DNA of 19,197 bases, from contig CAZRGV010000121.1 in NCBI GenBank assembly GCA_964599655.1, positions 1-19,197 of the forward strand, given 5' to 3'. Position 1 is the stretch's first letter. Each line of letters starts with the position of its first letter. A program made the position numbers and the translations under genes. This DNA comes from CAZRGV01 sp964599655. GTDB lineage: Bacteria; Planctomycetota; Planctomycetia; Isosphaerales; Isosphaeraceae. The notes beneath the pieces are model-generated. The model saw nothing but the letters and a program-made list of their open reading frames with translations, did no database searches and was not told the DNA's origin. Shown here one piece after another: positions 7,217 through 14,781 of the stretch.

Positions 7217-8461
7217 TCAACGCGACTCCGAGGGTGGGGGCGAATCGACCTCGGGGGCCGTTGTTTCCTGGAGCTTCCTCGACACGGCTTCTGCCTCGCG
7301 GAAGACTCTCAGGACGTTTTCACCCAAGACTTTGTGGATGTCGGCCTCGGAGTAGCCTCGGTGGAGCAACTCGTCGGTCAGTCGGGGGTAGCAGGAGACG
7401 TCTTCGAGGCCGACCGGCACGCTGGTCACGCCGTCGAAGTCGGAGCCGATGCCGGCGTGTTCGATTCCGGCGATCTTGACGATGTGGTCGATGTGGTCGG
7501 CGACGTCGGCGATGGTTCCTCTCGGAAGGGTGGCCGACTTGTACCAGTCTTCCAGGGCCTTTTCGTAGTCCACAGGATCGGGATACTTGGTTTTCAGTTC
7601 CTTGCGAGCGTCGGCCGACTTGCGGGCGAAGTCGGGGACGATGAAGCCCGAGAAGAAGTTGACCATCACGACGCCGCCGTTTTTCTTCACCTTCTTGAGG
7701 ATGTCGTCGGGGACGTTGCGGGGGTGCGGCGCGAGGGCGAAGGCGCTCGAGTGGCTGAAGATGATGGGGGCCTTGGAGACGCGGAGGGCGTCGTCCATCG
7801 TGGCGGGGGAGACGTGCGAGAGGTCGACGAGCATGCCGAGCCGGTTCATCTCTTTGACGACGCGCTCGCCGAAGGGGGTGAGGCCGTCGTGCTCGGGTTC
7901 GTCGGTGGCGGAATCGGCCCAGGGGAGGTTGTCGCCGTGGGTCAGGGTCATGTAGCGCGCTCCTTGACGGTAGAAGGCGCGGAGCATCGCCAGGTCGTTC
8001 TCGATCGCCACGCCCCCCTCGATGCCGATCAGGCAGGCGATTTTTCCGGACTTCACGACGCGTTCGACGTCGTTGGCGGAGTAGGCCATGGCGAGGTCGT
8101 CGGGGTAGCGTTCGGCCATGCGATGCACGAGGTCGATCTGGTCGGCGACGGTTCGGGCGGGGTTGGGCTGCTTGCTCGGAATGTAAACCGACCAGAACTG
8201 GGCCTTGAGGCCCCCTTCGCGGAGCCTCGGGATGTCGGTCTGGCCGAACTCGAGGCGCCGTGCGATGTCGATTTTGGAAAAGGCCAGGTCGCCTCGCTGG
8301 CGGAGCCGCCAGGGCAGATCGTTGTGGCCATCGAAGAGCAACGCGGAGTCGTGAATCGCTCGAGCCCTCGCGGAGACGGCGGGCGGGTCGGCGGCTCGAA
8401 GGGGGCTGGGCGCGTTCAGGAGCGGGAGGAGCAAGAGGGCGGTGAGGCGTCGGAGGTTCAT
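7217..8461 (-). CDS. Membrane-dipeptidase-like peptidase (family M19), exported
   Basis: This 414-residue zinc dipeptidase, related to renal dipeptidase, hydrolyses dipeptides. A signal peptide (MNLRRLTALLLLPLLNAPSPLRAA) sends it to the periplasm. The binuclear metal ligands are visible in sequence: HND (His46, Asp48), GIEGG (Glu148), DLSH (His216) and SHS (His237), with GSDFDG (339-344) near the C-terminus as in the family. ATG 8461 has AAGGA about 6 nt upstream; a longer in-frame reading to 8683 adds low-complexity sequence without family similarity. The stop overlaps or closely abuts the start of the PEBP lipoprotein gene, indicating a two-gene operon. The C-terminal tail (about 400-414) is a Pro/Ser-rich extension. 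Confidence 0.94.
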   Translation of the reverse strand: MNLRRLTALLLLPLLNAPSPLRAADPPAVSARARAIHDSALLFDGHNDLPWRLRQRGDLAFSKIDIARRLEFGQTDIPRLREGGLKAQFWSVYIPSKQPNPARTVADQIDLVHRMAERYPDDLAMAYSANDVERVVKSGKIACLIGIEGGVAIENDLAMLRAFYRQGARYMTLTHGDNLPWADSATDEPEHDGLTPFGERVVKEMNRLGMLVDLSHVSPATMDDALRVSKAPIIFSHSSAFALAPHPRNVPDDILKKVKKNGGVVMVNFFSGFIVPDFARKSADARKELKTKYPDPVDYEKALEDWYKSATLPRGTIADVADHIDHIVKIAGIEHAGIGSDFDGVTSVPVGLEDVSCYPRLTDELLHRGYSEADIHKVLGENVLRVFREAEAVSRKLQETTAPEVDSPPPSESR

Positions 8462-8649
8462 GGCGATTCCTTGACGAGCGTTCTGGCGACGGCCCTGGCG
8501 GACCTTTATTGTGGCGGGGTCGGGGTCGCCGGGCAAGCCGCCGGGCTGGCGGCAGCGCGGACCGACTCGTAAACTGAGGGGCCAGGTCGCGAGGTCGGCC
8601 GTCGCGTCCTGGTCCCCCACGGAATCGTCCGGAAGACGCGTCTGCCGCC

Positions 8650-8710
8650 GGTTGGGGACCGCCCACTGAACCCCTTGCGGCACCGAGGGATCGGTAGGCG
8701 TTGCCCACCC
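8650..8710. repeat. Near-palindromic intergenic element in the 8462-8767 gap
   Basis: The left arm (8650-8674, containing GACCGCCCACTGAACCCC) and right arm (8687-8710, containing GATCGGTAGGCGTTGCCC) are imperfect inverted repeats, matching at about 17 of 24 positions around a 12-nt loop. The arms resemble those of the element at 13771-13827 and the half copy at 3548-3567. It sits in the divergent 306-nt gap between the dipeptidase and prolyl oligopeptidase genes. I see no gene and no convincing promoter in the rest of that gap. Confidence 0.55.
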
Positions 8711-8767
8711 TTCGAACGACCACGGAGTCCGGCGATCCGGTAGGATGGAAAGGATGGGTCATCAGAC

Positions 8768-10936
8768 ATGATCGGAACTCGCCTCGTTGTGAGTCTCACG
8801 GGAGTATTGCTGGCCATGAGCCTTGGCAACGCCGCACGGGGCGACGTGCCCCGGAAACAACGCGCGCCCCTCGATTACCCCAAGGCCCGCCAGGGGGACA
8901 CGGTCGACGACTACCACGGGACGAAGGTCCCCGACCCGTATCGATGGCTCGAAGACCTCGACGCGCCGGAAACCCGCGCCTGGATTGAAGCGGAAAACAA
9001 GATCACCAACGCCTACCTCGACGCCATTCCCGCACGCGAATCGATCAAGAGCCGGCTGACGGAACTCTGGGACTACGAGAAGTTCGGCATCCCGTCCAAG
9101 GAAGGCACGCGCTACTTCTATTCCAGAAATAGCGGGCTCCAGAATCAGAGTGTCATCTACTCGACCTTGTCGCTCGACGCCGAGCCGACGGTGTTGATCG
9201 ACCCGAATACCCTGTCGCCCGACGGAACCGTGGCGCTTTCGGGCCTTTCGGCCACCGACGACGGCCGCAAAATGGCGTACGGGCTGGCCTCCGCCGGCTC
9301 CGACTGGCAGGAGTGGAAGGTTCGCGACGTCGAAACCGGCCAGGACCTGGACGACCACCTGAAGTGGATCAAGTTCTCGTCGGCCACCTGGACCAAGGAC
9401 GGCAAGGGCTTCTTCTACGGCCGGTTTCCCGAACCCAAGCCCGGCGAGGACCTGAAGCAGGCCAACTACAACCAGAAACTGTATTACCACGCGCTCGGCA
9501 CGCCCCAGGCGGACGATCGGCTCATCTACGAGCGGCCCGACCAGAAGGAGTGGCAGTTCCACCCGGACGTCACCGACGACGGGGAATACCTCATCCTCAC
9601 GGTCAGCAAGGGGACCGACGACAAGTATCGGATTCTTTACAAGTCGCTCAAAGACCCGGAGGCGAAGTTCGTTGATCTGATCGACAACTTTGATCACGAA
9701 TATTCGTTCATTGATAGTGTCGGGCCGGTTTTTTACTTCAAGACGGACCTCGACGCCCCTCGGCGCCGGGTGGTGGCGATCGACGTTTCGAAGAGCGCGC
9801 CGGGACAGCCCGACGTTCGCGAGGTGATTCCGCAAGCGGAGGAAACGCTCGATGGCGTCGACCTGGTGGACGACCATTTTCTGGCGTCGTATCTCAAGGA
9901 CGCCCATTCGCAAGTGAAGGTGTTCCGGCGCGACGGAACGTTCGTTCGCGAGGTGGAACTGCCGGGGCTTGGGACGACGAGCGGGTTCCGAGGGAAGCGG
10001 ACCGACAAGGAGACGTTCTACGCGTTCACCTCGTTCAACCGTCCGACGACGATTTATCGCTACGAGGTCGCCAGCGGCGCGAGCACGGTCTTCCGGCAGC
10101 CGAAGGTCGCGTTCAACCCGGACGACTACGAGACGAAGCAGGTCTTTTACCAGAGCAAGGACGGCACGCGCGTGCCGATGTTCCTCAGCTACAAGAAGGG
10201 AACGAAGCTCGACACGGGCCAGGCGCCGACGTATCTTTATGCGTATGGCGGGTTCAACATCCCGATCACGCCGTCGTTCAGTCCGTCCACGATGGTCTGG
10301 ATGGAGATGGGGGGCGTGCTGGCGGTCGCGAATCTTCGAGGGGGCGGCGAGTACGGCGAGGAGTGGCACCAGGCCGGCACGAAGCTCCGCAAGCAGAACG
10401 TCTTCGACGACTTCATCGCCGCGGCCGAGTGGCTGATCGCCGAGAAGGTGACGAGCACGCCGAGGCTGGGCGTGGAGGGGCGATCGAACGGCGGGCTCTT
10501 GATCGGAGCCTGCATCACGCAGCGACCCGACCTCTTTGGCGCGGCCGTGCCGGGGGTGGGCGTGTTGGACATGCTCCGGTTCCACAAGTTCACGATCGGC
10601 TGGGCCTGGGTCGACGATTACGGCTCCTCGGATGACCCGGAGCAGTTCAAGGCGCTTTACGCCTATTCCCCGCTGCACAACATCAAGCCGGGAACCTGCT
10701 ATCCGCCGACGTTGATCACGACGGCCGACCACGACGACCGCGTCTTCCCCGCGCACAGCTTCAAGTTCGCCGCCGCGTTGCAGGCCGCGCAGTCGTGCGA
10801 CAACCCGATCCTGATCCGGATCGAGACCAAGGCCGGTCATGGCGCGGGCAAGCCGACCTCGAAGCTGATCGAGGAGGCCGCCGACAAGTGGGCCTTCCTG
10901 GTCAAGGAGCTGGGCGTCACCTTGCCCAGGCCGTGA
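8768..10936 (+). CDS. Prolyl oligopeptidase (family S9A), exported
   Basis: This 722-residue serine peptidase cleaves peptides after proline. The N-terminus (MIGTRLVVSLTGVLLAMSLGNAARG) looks like a signal peptide, suggesting periplasmic action. The peptidase N-terminal part starts at DYHGTKVPDPYRWLED, followed by the seven-bladed propeller (about 95-450) and the alpha/beta-hydrolase domain. The triad is visible: Ser573 in GRSNGG, Asp656 in DHDDRV (Arg658 matches the substrate-binding Arg of the porcine enzyme) and His691 in AGHGAGK. YAYGGFNIP and NLRGGGEYGEEWH are also family hallmarks. Only a weak AGGA lies 13 nt before ATG 8768, but the signal peptide supports this start; Met17 is an alternative. 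Confidence 0.96.
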   Translation: MIGTRLVVSLTGVLLAMSLGNAARGDVPRKQRAPLDYPKARQGDTVDDYHGTKVPDPYRWLEDLDAPETRAWIEAENKITNAYLDAIPARESIKSRLTELWDYEKFGIPSKEGTRYFYSRNSGLQNQSVIYSTLSLDAEPTVLIDPNTLSPDGTVALSGLSATDDGRKMAYGLASAGSDWQEWKVRDVETGQDLDDHLKWIKFSSATWTKDGKGFFYGRFPEPKPGEDLKQANYNQKLYYHALGTPQADDRLIYERPDQKEWQFHPDVTDDGEYLILTVSKGTDDKYRILYKSLKDPEAKFVDLIDNFDHEYSFIDSVGPVFYFKTDLDAPRRRVVAIDVSKSAPGQPDVREVIPQAEETLDGVDLVDDHFLASYLKDAHSQVKVFRRDGTFVREVELPGLGTTSGFRGKRTDKETFYAFTSFNRPTTIYRYEVASGASTVFRQPKVAFNPDDYETKQVFYQSKDGTRVPMFLSYKKGTKLDTGQAPTYLYAYGGFNIPITPSFSPSTMVWMEMGGVLAVANLRGGGEYGEEWHQAGTKLRKQNVFDDFIAAAEWLIAEKVTSTPRLGVEGRSNGGLLIGACITQRPDLFGAAVPGVGVLDMLRFHKFTIGWAWVDDYGSSDDPEQFKALYAYSPLHNIKPGTCYPPTLITTADHDDRVFPAHSFKFAAALQAAQSCDNPILIRIETKAGHGAGKPTSKLIEEAADKWAFLVKELGVTLPRP

Positions 10937-10950
10937 CCCGGAAACGCGAA

Positions 10951-10989
10951 ACCCCTCGCCGCCCGGGATGAGACCGAGCGGCGAGGGGT
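10951..10989. terminator. Hairpin between convergent genes, probably a bidirectional terminator
   Basis: ACCCCTCGCCGC (10951-10962) and GCGGCGAGGGGT (10978-10989) form a perfect 12-bp stem with a 15-nt loop. It starts 15 nt after the prolyl oligopeptidase stop and ends 56 nt before the PEP-CTERM stop. There is no T-run on either side, so it is not a canonical intrinsic terminator, but placement and strength fit transcript ends from both sides. Confidence 0.7.
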
Positions 10990-11044
10990 CCCGGCGACGA
11001 GTCGAGTGTTGGAGGAGAATCCCGATCGAGTCGCGCGTCGTTGG

Positions 11045-11833
11045 TCAGGCCGCGTGGGTCGAACGGGGACGCCGCCGGGCGTAGCCGGCACCGAGGAGAA
11101 CGAGCCCCGCGAAGGCCGCCGTCAGAGTCGAGGGCTCGGGCGTCAGGGCGCGGGAACCGCCGGGGAGCATGATCTGATCCTGGCTGTATGGAGCAGGTCC
11201 CGGAGGGGAGTAGTTGATGTACACGATCGTCGCGGTCCTGAGCGTGTGCGTGATCGGGTCGAGCGCCTGGTTGAGATAGCTGGCGGCCAGGTTGAAAATC
11301 GTGCCGGTGGTGTTGAGGCGGAACAGGCCCGACGTGAGGCTGGCGGCACCTGGGTTCGAGGCGTTGTAAATGCTGGGATTGCTGAAGCCGTTGTCGTCGT
11401 AGATGGCGTCCCAGATCGCGACTTGAAGCGCCGCGCGTTCCTGGGAGGTGGTCGGGTTGATGTTGGCCATCAGCCAGCCCGCCGCGCCGATGTTGCGATC
11501 GTAACCTCCGCCCCCCTGAGCCGCGGTGACGATGCCCGATTCGTTCGAGACGTTAGCCGTTAGGACCGTCTGGTTCAGCTCGTTGACGAAATCGACACAA
11601 TAGGATGGACCCGGGGCAATAATGGGGGTGCCGCCGTCCCAGACCTGGGTCGTGAAGGGGGCCGCGTAGTAGTTTCCCGAACTCCCGTTGAACGAAACGT
11701 TGACGACCGAAGCGCCCGACGGGTTGAACGTCGTTTGCGCCGTGATCACTCCCGCGTTCGTTTCACTCGGATAGAGTGGCGCCAGGCCGATCAGTCCCGC
11801 CGCAAACCATCCGAAGGCATTCATTTTTCGCAT
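11045..11833 (-). CDS. PEP-CTERM sorting-domain protein with a thioester-domain-like Cys/Gln pair
   Basis: This exported, surface-sorted protein has 262 residues. It has an N-terminal signal peptide (MRKMNAFGWFAAGLIGLAPL), and the C-terminal tag TPEPS (231-235) is followed by a hydrophobic helix (about 237-250) and YARRRPR. This tag is recognised by the exosortase system and removed on export. The body is Asn/Thr/Ser/Gly-rich and beta-like. The only cysteine is Cys79 in SYCVDF, and ALQVAIWDAIYDD carries Gln137. This spacing and context match class I thioester domains ([YFL]C and LQxAIW motifs), where the Cys and Gln side chains form a reactive thioester. That assignment is inference; the PEP-CTERM call is firm. 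ATG 11833 is chosen (AGGG 5 nt upstream); longer readings have an unlikely leader. It is divergent from the SMP-30-like gene. Confidence 0.88.
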   Translation of the reverse strand: MRKMNAFGWFAAGLIGLAPLYPSETNAGVITAQTTFNPSGASVVNVSFNGSSGNYYAAPFTTQVWDGGTPIIAPGPSYCVDFVNELNQTVLTANVSNESGIVTAAQGGGGYDRNIGAAGWLMANINPTTSQERAALQVAIWDAIYDDNGFSNPSIYNASNPGAASLTSGLFRLNTTGTIFNLAASYLNQALDPITHTLRTATIVYINYSPPGPAPYSQDQIMLPGGSRALTPEPSTLTAAFAGLVLLGAGYARRRPRSTHAA

Positions 11834-12056
11834 AAAAACCCTGATGTTCGATCTGGACGTGTTGCCTTGGGGGCGGAATCGCGTCAACAATGACTCGGTT
11901 TTGTGTTCGCGAGCAAGCAAACACACGCGAGGCAACAATGTGATTGAACTGAACCGAACACGGGATGTCAATACGCATGAGGTCGCGTTGCATTTTGGGA
12001 ACAATTCGCCCGAATCTCACCTGTCCGAGCCACCCATTTCACGGAGACGCACCCTG

Positions 12057-12977
12057 ATGATGACCCGTTGGATATCCGTTACGTGGGCGTTGAGTGTTGC
12101 TTCGATCGCCATGGACCTGCCCATGGCGGAGGCCGTCAAGCCGGTGGAGGTGATTCGGACCGGCGACTATTCCGAGGGGGTGGTGGTCGACCATGAGGGG
12201 AACCTGTACTTCTCGCACGGTCGCGTGATCACCAAGGTCCGTCCCGACGGCAAGAACGCGGAGGTCTGGGCCGAGACGGGGGCTCCCAACGGCCACAAGA
12301 TCCTGGGCGACGGCCATCATCTGATTTGCGACGCGAGTCGGCACGCGGTCCTCCACCTTGACGAGCTGGGGCGCGAGCTGGCCCCGGCCGCGACCCAGTC
12401 GGACGGCGAGCCGCTCCGGGGTCCCAACGATCTGACGCTCGATCCCGAAGGGGGCTTTTACTTCACCGACCCGGGCGGATCGAGCCTGGAGACGCCCATC
12501 GGGACCGTCCACTACACGGGCAAGGATGGAGTCACGCACACGATTGCCAAGGGGCTCGCGTTCCCGAACGGGATTGTTCTGAGGCCAGGAGGCAAGGAAT
12601 TGCTCGTCGGGGAGAGCAAGAAAAACCGGATTCTGGCGTTTCCGGTTCAGGCCCCTGGCAAGCTCGGCGAGCCTCGAGTTCTGGTCGAGCTGCCGGAGAA
12701 AGGGGAGGGCCAGATCGACAACCAGCCCGACGGGATGTGCCTCGACGCGGAGGGGAACCTCTACGTGGCGCACTATGGAATGCGGCAGGTGCAGGTCGTC
12801 AGCCCCGAGGGCAAGGTGATCCGCCGATACCCAGGGGGGAATCTGACGACCTCGAACGTGGCCTTCGCGGGTCCGAATCTCGACCAGCTGTTCGTCACGG
12901 GAGGCGATCCGGGAGCGCTTTTCCGGCTCGACCTGGGCGTCAAGGGGTACAAGATCTTGCCCCCGGCGACGAAGTGA
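12057..12977 (+). CDS. Exported SMP-30/gluconolactonase-like beta-propeller protein
   Basis: This 306-residue protein has an N-terminal hydrophobic signal (about 4-26, ending MAEA), so it is probably periplasmic. Repeating blades of the form D-x-x-GNLYF are visible: EGVVVDHEGNLYFS (40-53), NDLTLDPEGGFYFTDP (124-139), FPNGIVLRPGGKELLVGE (169-186) and PDGMCLDAEGNLYVAH (224-239). Candidate metal and catalytic residues by family position are Glu40, Asn124, Asn171 and Asp225. Relatives hydrolyse sugar lactones; the substrate here is unknown. ATG 12057 (or the next ATG at 12060) is chosen, with GGAG 10 nt upstream. Longer in-frame reading to 11844 runs through the divergent control region and is not protein-like. 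Confidence 0.9.
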   Translation: MMTRWISVTWALSVASIAMDLPMAEAVKPVEVIRTGDYSEGVVVDHEGNLYFSHGRVITKVRPDGKNAEVWAETGAPNGHKILGDGHHLICDASRHAVLHLDELGRELAPAATQSDGEPLRGPNDLTLDPEGGFYFTDPGGSSLETPIGTVHYTGKDGVTHTIAKGLAFPNGIVLRPGGKELLVGESKKNRILAFPVQAPGKLGEPRVLVELPEKGEGQIDNQPDGMCLDAEGNLYVAHYGMRQVQVVSPEGKVIRRYPGGNLTTSNVAFAGPNLDQLFVTGGDPGALFRLDLGVKGYKILPPATK

Positions 12978-13028
12978 GAGACTCGCCTACCGCCGGCGCT
13001 CGAGGATCGGCTATGATGTTGGGTCTGC

Positions 13029-13049
13029 GCCCCGGCGATCGGCCGGGGC
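13029..13049 (+). terminator. GC hairpin downstream of the SMP-30-like gene
   Basis: GCCCCGGC (13029-13036) and GCCGGGGC (13042-13049) form a perfect 8-bp stem around a 5-nt loop, 51 nt after the stop at 12977. There is no T-run, so termination is likely but not certain. It also lies in the leader of the small zinc-ribbon gene that starts at 13118. Confidence 0.4.
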
Positions 13050-13117
13050 CTTCGGGATGATCTGGACCGCTTTCGAGGGCGTCCTGGCCCGTTTTGTTGA
13101 GTGAATCGAGGTGACCC

Positions 13118-13243
13118 GTGCCGTTCCGACCGAGGAAGAAGAAATCGCGACAGGCCAAGTTCGGGATCTGCAAACGCTGCGGAGGCCGGGTTCGGCGCCA
13201 TATCGCCCGCTGCAAGAAGTGCAACGAGAAGCAAGGTTCCTGA
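13118..13243 (+). CDS. 41-aa basic zinc-ribbon protein, eL40-like Cys spacing
   Basis: This short frame reads from GTG 13118 to TGA 13241-13243. Its basic N-terminus (MPFRPRKKKSRQAKFG) is followed by a four-cysteine ribbon: Cys18, Cys21, Cys32 and Cys35, i.e. C-x2-C-x10-C-x2-C, then a short polar tail. GAGGTGA (13108-13114) is a strong Shine-Dalgarno with GAGG 6 nt from the GTG, and hairpins flank the gene on both sides. Four correctly spaced cysteines plus a strong ribosome site make chance unlikely. The spacing and the basic residues within the ribbon recall the archaeal ribosomal protein eL40, so RNA or ribosome binding is a reasonable guess. No function is known to me. Confidence 0.8.
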   Translation: MPFRPRKKKSRQAKFGICKRCGGRVRRHIARCKKCNEKQGS

Positions 13244-13275
13244 TCCGGGCCATCCGGCGACGGACCAAGAGCCAA

Positions 13276-13322
13276 CCGACCGGGACGATCGCCTTTTCTT
13301 CAAGGGCGAGACGCCCGGTCGG
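13276..13322. terminator. Hairpin terminator between the zinc-ribbon and ferredoxin genes
   Basis: CCGACCGGG (13276-13284) and CCCGGTCGG (13314-13322) pair perfectly over 9 bp, with extra inner pairing (CGCCTT against AAGGGCG, one bulge). TTTCGATTT follows on the + strand. It lies 33 nt after the zinc-ribbon stop and 66 nt before the end of the convergent ferredoxin gene. Confidence 0.6.
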
Positions 13323-13387
13323 TTTCGATTTCGGATAGGGCCAAACGGTCGCGCTGCCGAGGCGCAGCGTGAGCGTCGTTGCTCAAC

Positions 13388-13711
13388 TCAGTCGGCGGGC
13401 CGGGGGCCGGGCGTGACGCCGGAGGCCGCCGCGCGACCCAGGACGCGCACGGTCAGGTCCGACGCGACGCGGATCTGGCAAGAGAGCCGGATGTCGGGGC
13501 CGAGGCTCGACTCGCGGGCCAGTCGCTCGCGCTCGAGCTCTTCCATGGGAGACGGGTTGCCTTCGAGAATTTGAACCCGACACGTCGTGCAGCGGGCATT
13601 CCCCCCGCATCGGTGCAGGATGTCGATCCCGGCGTCCTCAATGGCCAGGACCAGCTTGGTTCCCGGCGCGACCTCGAACGACTTCTCACCTTCGACCGTT
13701 ACGGTAGGCAT
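13388..13711 (-). CDS. [2Fe-2S] ferredoxin, adrenodoxin-like cysteine spacing
   Basis: This 107-residue cytoplasmic electron carrier has a beta-grasp start (MPTVTVEGEKSFEVAPGTKL) and then the cluster loop HRCGGNARCTTCRV. Cys35, Cys41 and Cys44 form C-x5-C-x2-C, and Cys78 in RLSCQIRV is the fourth ligand. The first gap of five residues is that of adrenodoxin/Isc-type ferredoxins, not the four of photosynthetic ferredoxins. ATG 13711 is used: GGA lies 7 nt upstream and AAGGAG 12 nt upstream, and longer in-frame sequence crosses the palindrome at 13771-13827. No obvious redox partner is adjacent. The C-terminal tail after about residue 93 is Ala/Gly/Pro-rich and probably disordered. Confidence 0.93.
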   Translation of the reverse strand: MPTVTVEGEKSFEVAPGTKLVLAIEDAGIDILHRCGGNARCTTCRVQILEGNPSPMEELERERLARESSLGPDIRLSCQIRVASDLTVRVLGRAAASGVTPGPRPAD

Positions 13712-13770
13712 GGGCGTTCCGATCTCCTTGGGCTCAGACGCAATCGCCGGGAACCGTTGTCTTTCGCGTC

Positions 13771-13827
13771 GTGGGCACGGCCGGCCGATCCTCCCTTTGG
13801 GTAAGGAGTTCGGTGAGCGGTGCCCAC
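13771..13827. repeat. Near-palindromic intergenic element, second full copy
   Basis: The left arm 13771-13794 begins GTGGGCACGGCCGG and the right arm 13805-13827 ends GAGCGGTGCCCAC. The outer 8 bp pair perfectly (GTGGGCAC/GTGCCCAC) and the inner part imperfectly, around a 10-nt loop. The right arm (GGAGTTCGGTGAGCGGTGCC) differs at only two positions from the half element at 3548-3567. It lies in the gap between the ferredoxin and PH-domain genes. Confidence 0.6.
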
Positions 13828-13939
13828 CCGACCCGAGACGGCGATTCCTCGACACCGGCCTTCCCAGCCTACTGCCCTGGACCACACTCGGCAAGCGGCG
13901 CTCGCGGATCGTGTTCGAAGGTGTTGGGGGTCGGTCCGG

Positions 13940-14650
13940 TCAGACCTCGTCGATCCGGACCGCGAGCTGGTCGCGCTCCAGCCGCGCGGTCCGCCACAGC
14001 AGGTCCATGACCTCCGCCGGATGATCCACACCGGTCAAGTACGTGATCGGGTACGTTTCCTCGGACGATTCCACGACCACGGTTCCGACCGAGAACCAGC
14101 GGTGGAACATGCTCGGCTGGCGGATGTACACGTCGTTGACCTTGATCAGCTCGAGCTGGTCGAGGCGACGGTTGAAAATCCCCGTGGAAACGAACAGGCG
14201 ACGGTTGGTCAGTCGGTAAAAGTGGGTGTAACGCGCCACGAGGACCCGCCAGCCAAGGTAGAGCCACGAAATCGCCAGAAAACCCCCCAGAATGGCGGTG
14301 AGCGTCTTGAGGGTGAGGTTCGACGGATCGAACCACCAGGCGTAAACGGCCAGAGCCAACCAAGCGACGGTGGCCACGACGCGGCTGACGACGCGACCAA
14401 TGAAGTTCTTGAGCGAGTAGCGGGCTTCCCAGAGGGTCGTTTCCTCGAGGCGATCGGCGGTCTGGGCCGACTGAGGGACCATGGAGACGACCACCGGAGG
14501 AGGCGCGATCGGATCTCCTTGCGGATTCGCGGTTTCCGGCGACGCTGTTTCCGCGCCGACGGGAGGAGGAACCGGCACGTCGGCCTGGTCCAACTCCGCG
14601 GTGTTCCACTGCCGCGCGTCCAGGGTCAAGGGTCGTTCATGGTTATTCAT
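13940..14650 (-). CDS. Membrane protein with a bacterial PH domain (bPH2/DUF304-like)
   Basis: The protein has 236 residues. The N-terminus (1-70) is polar, rich in Pro, Ala and Glu, and probably disordered and cytoplasmic. Two membrane helices follow (about 90-107 and 114-134) with a very short hairpin between them. The C-terminal half is a bacterial PH domain (about 141-228): YRLTNRRLFVSTGIFNRR (145-162), LDQLELIKVNDVYIRQP, then VGTVVVESSEE and a final helix. This arrangement is that of the YdbS/bPH2 membrane proteins, whose function is unclear. GGGAGG lies 7 nt before ATG 14650. It is read in the same direction as the ferredoxin gene but separated from it by a palindrome, so the two may be independent units. 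Confidence 0.88.
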   Translation of the reverse strand: MNNHERPLTLDARQWNTAELDQADVPVPPPVGAETASPETANPQGDPIAPPPVVVSMVPQSAQTADRLEETTLWEARYSLKNFIGRVVSRVVATVAWLALAVYAWWFDPSNLTLKTLTAILGGFLAISWLYLGWRVLVARYTHFYRLTNRRLFVSTGIFNRRLDQLELIKVNDVYIRQPSMFHRWFSVGTVVVESSEETYPITYLTGVDHPAEVMDLLWRTARLERDQLAVRIDEV

Positions 14651-14781
14651 GGGTGCGCCTCCCGCACGCGTGATGGTTGAAGAAATCCGTCCGCCATGGC
14701 GGGACGCTGACGCAAATCGCGGACCAGACGCGGCGTGACGCCGGGTCGGCGGTCGTTCGAAACGCGATGGGATGGTTTGGC

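Noticed and set aside
11885..11940. Direct repeat CAACAATG (11885 and 11933) and inverted TGTGTT/AACACA (11902 and 11920) in the divergent gap of the PEP-CTERM and SMP-30-like genes
   Set aside because: The words are short and no promoter is placed clearly beside them, so they are not better than chance without comparison.
13012..13017. TATGAT as a -10 box for the zinc-ribbon gene
   Set aside because: No recognisable -35 lies 16-18 bp upstream (ACCGCC at 12989), so it is only a lone hexamer.
13111..13338. 75-codon frame from GTG 13111 over the zinc-ribbon gene
   Set aside because: It is out of frame with the four-cysteine protein, lacks a domain and runs through the terminator hairpin.
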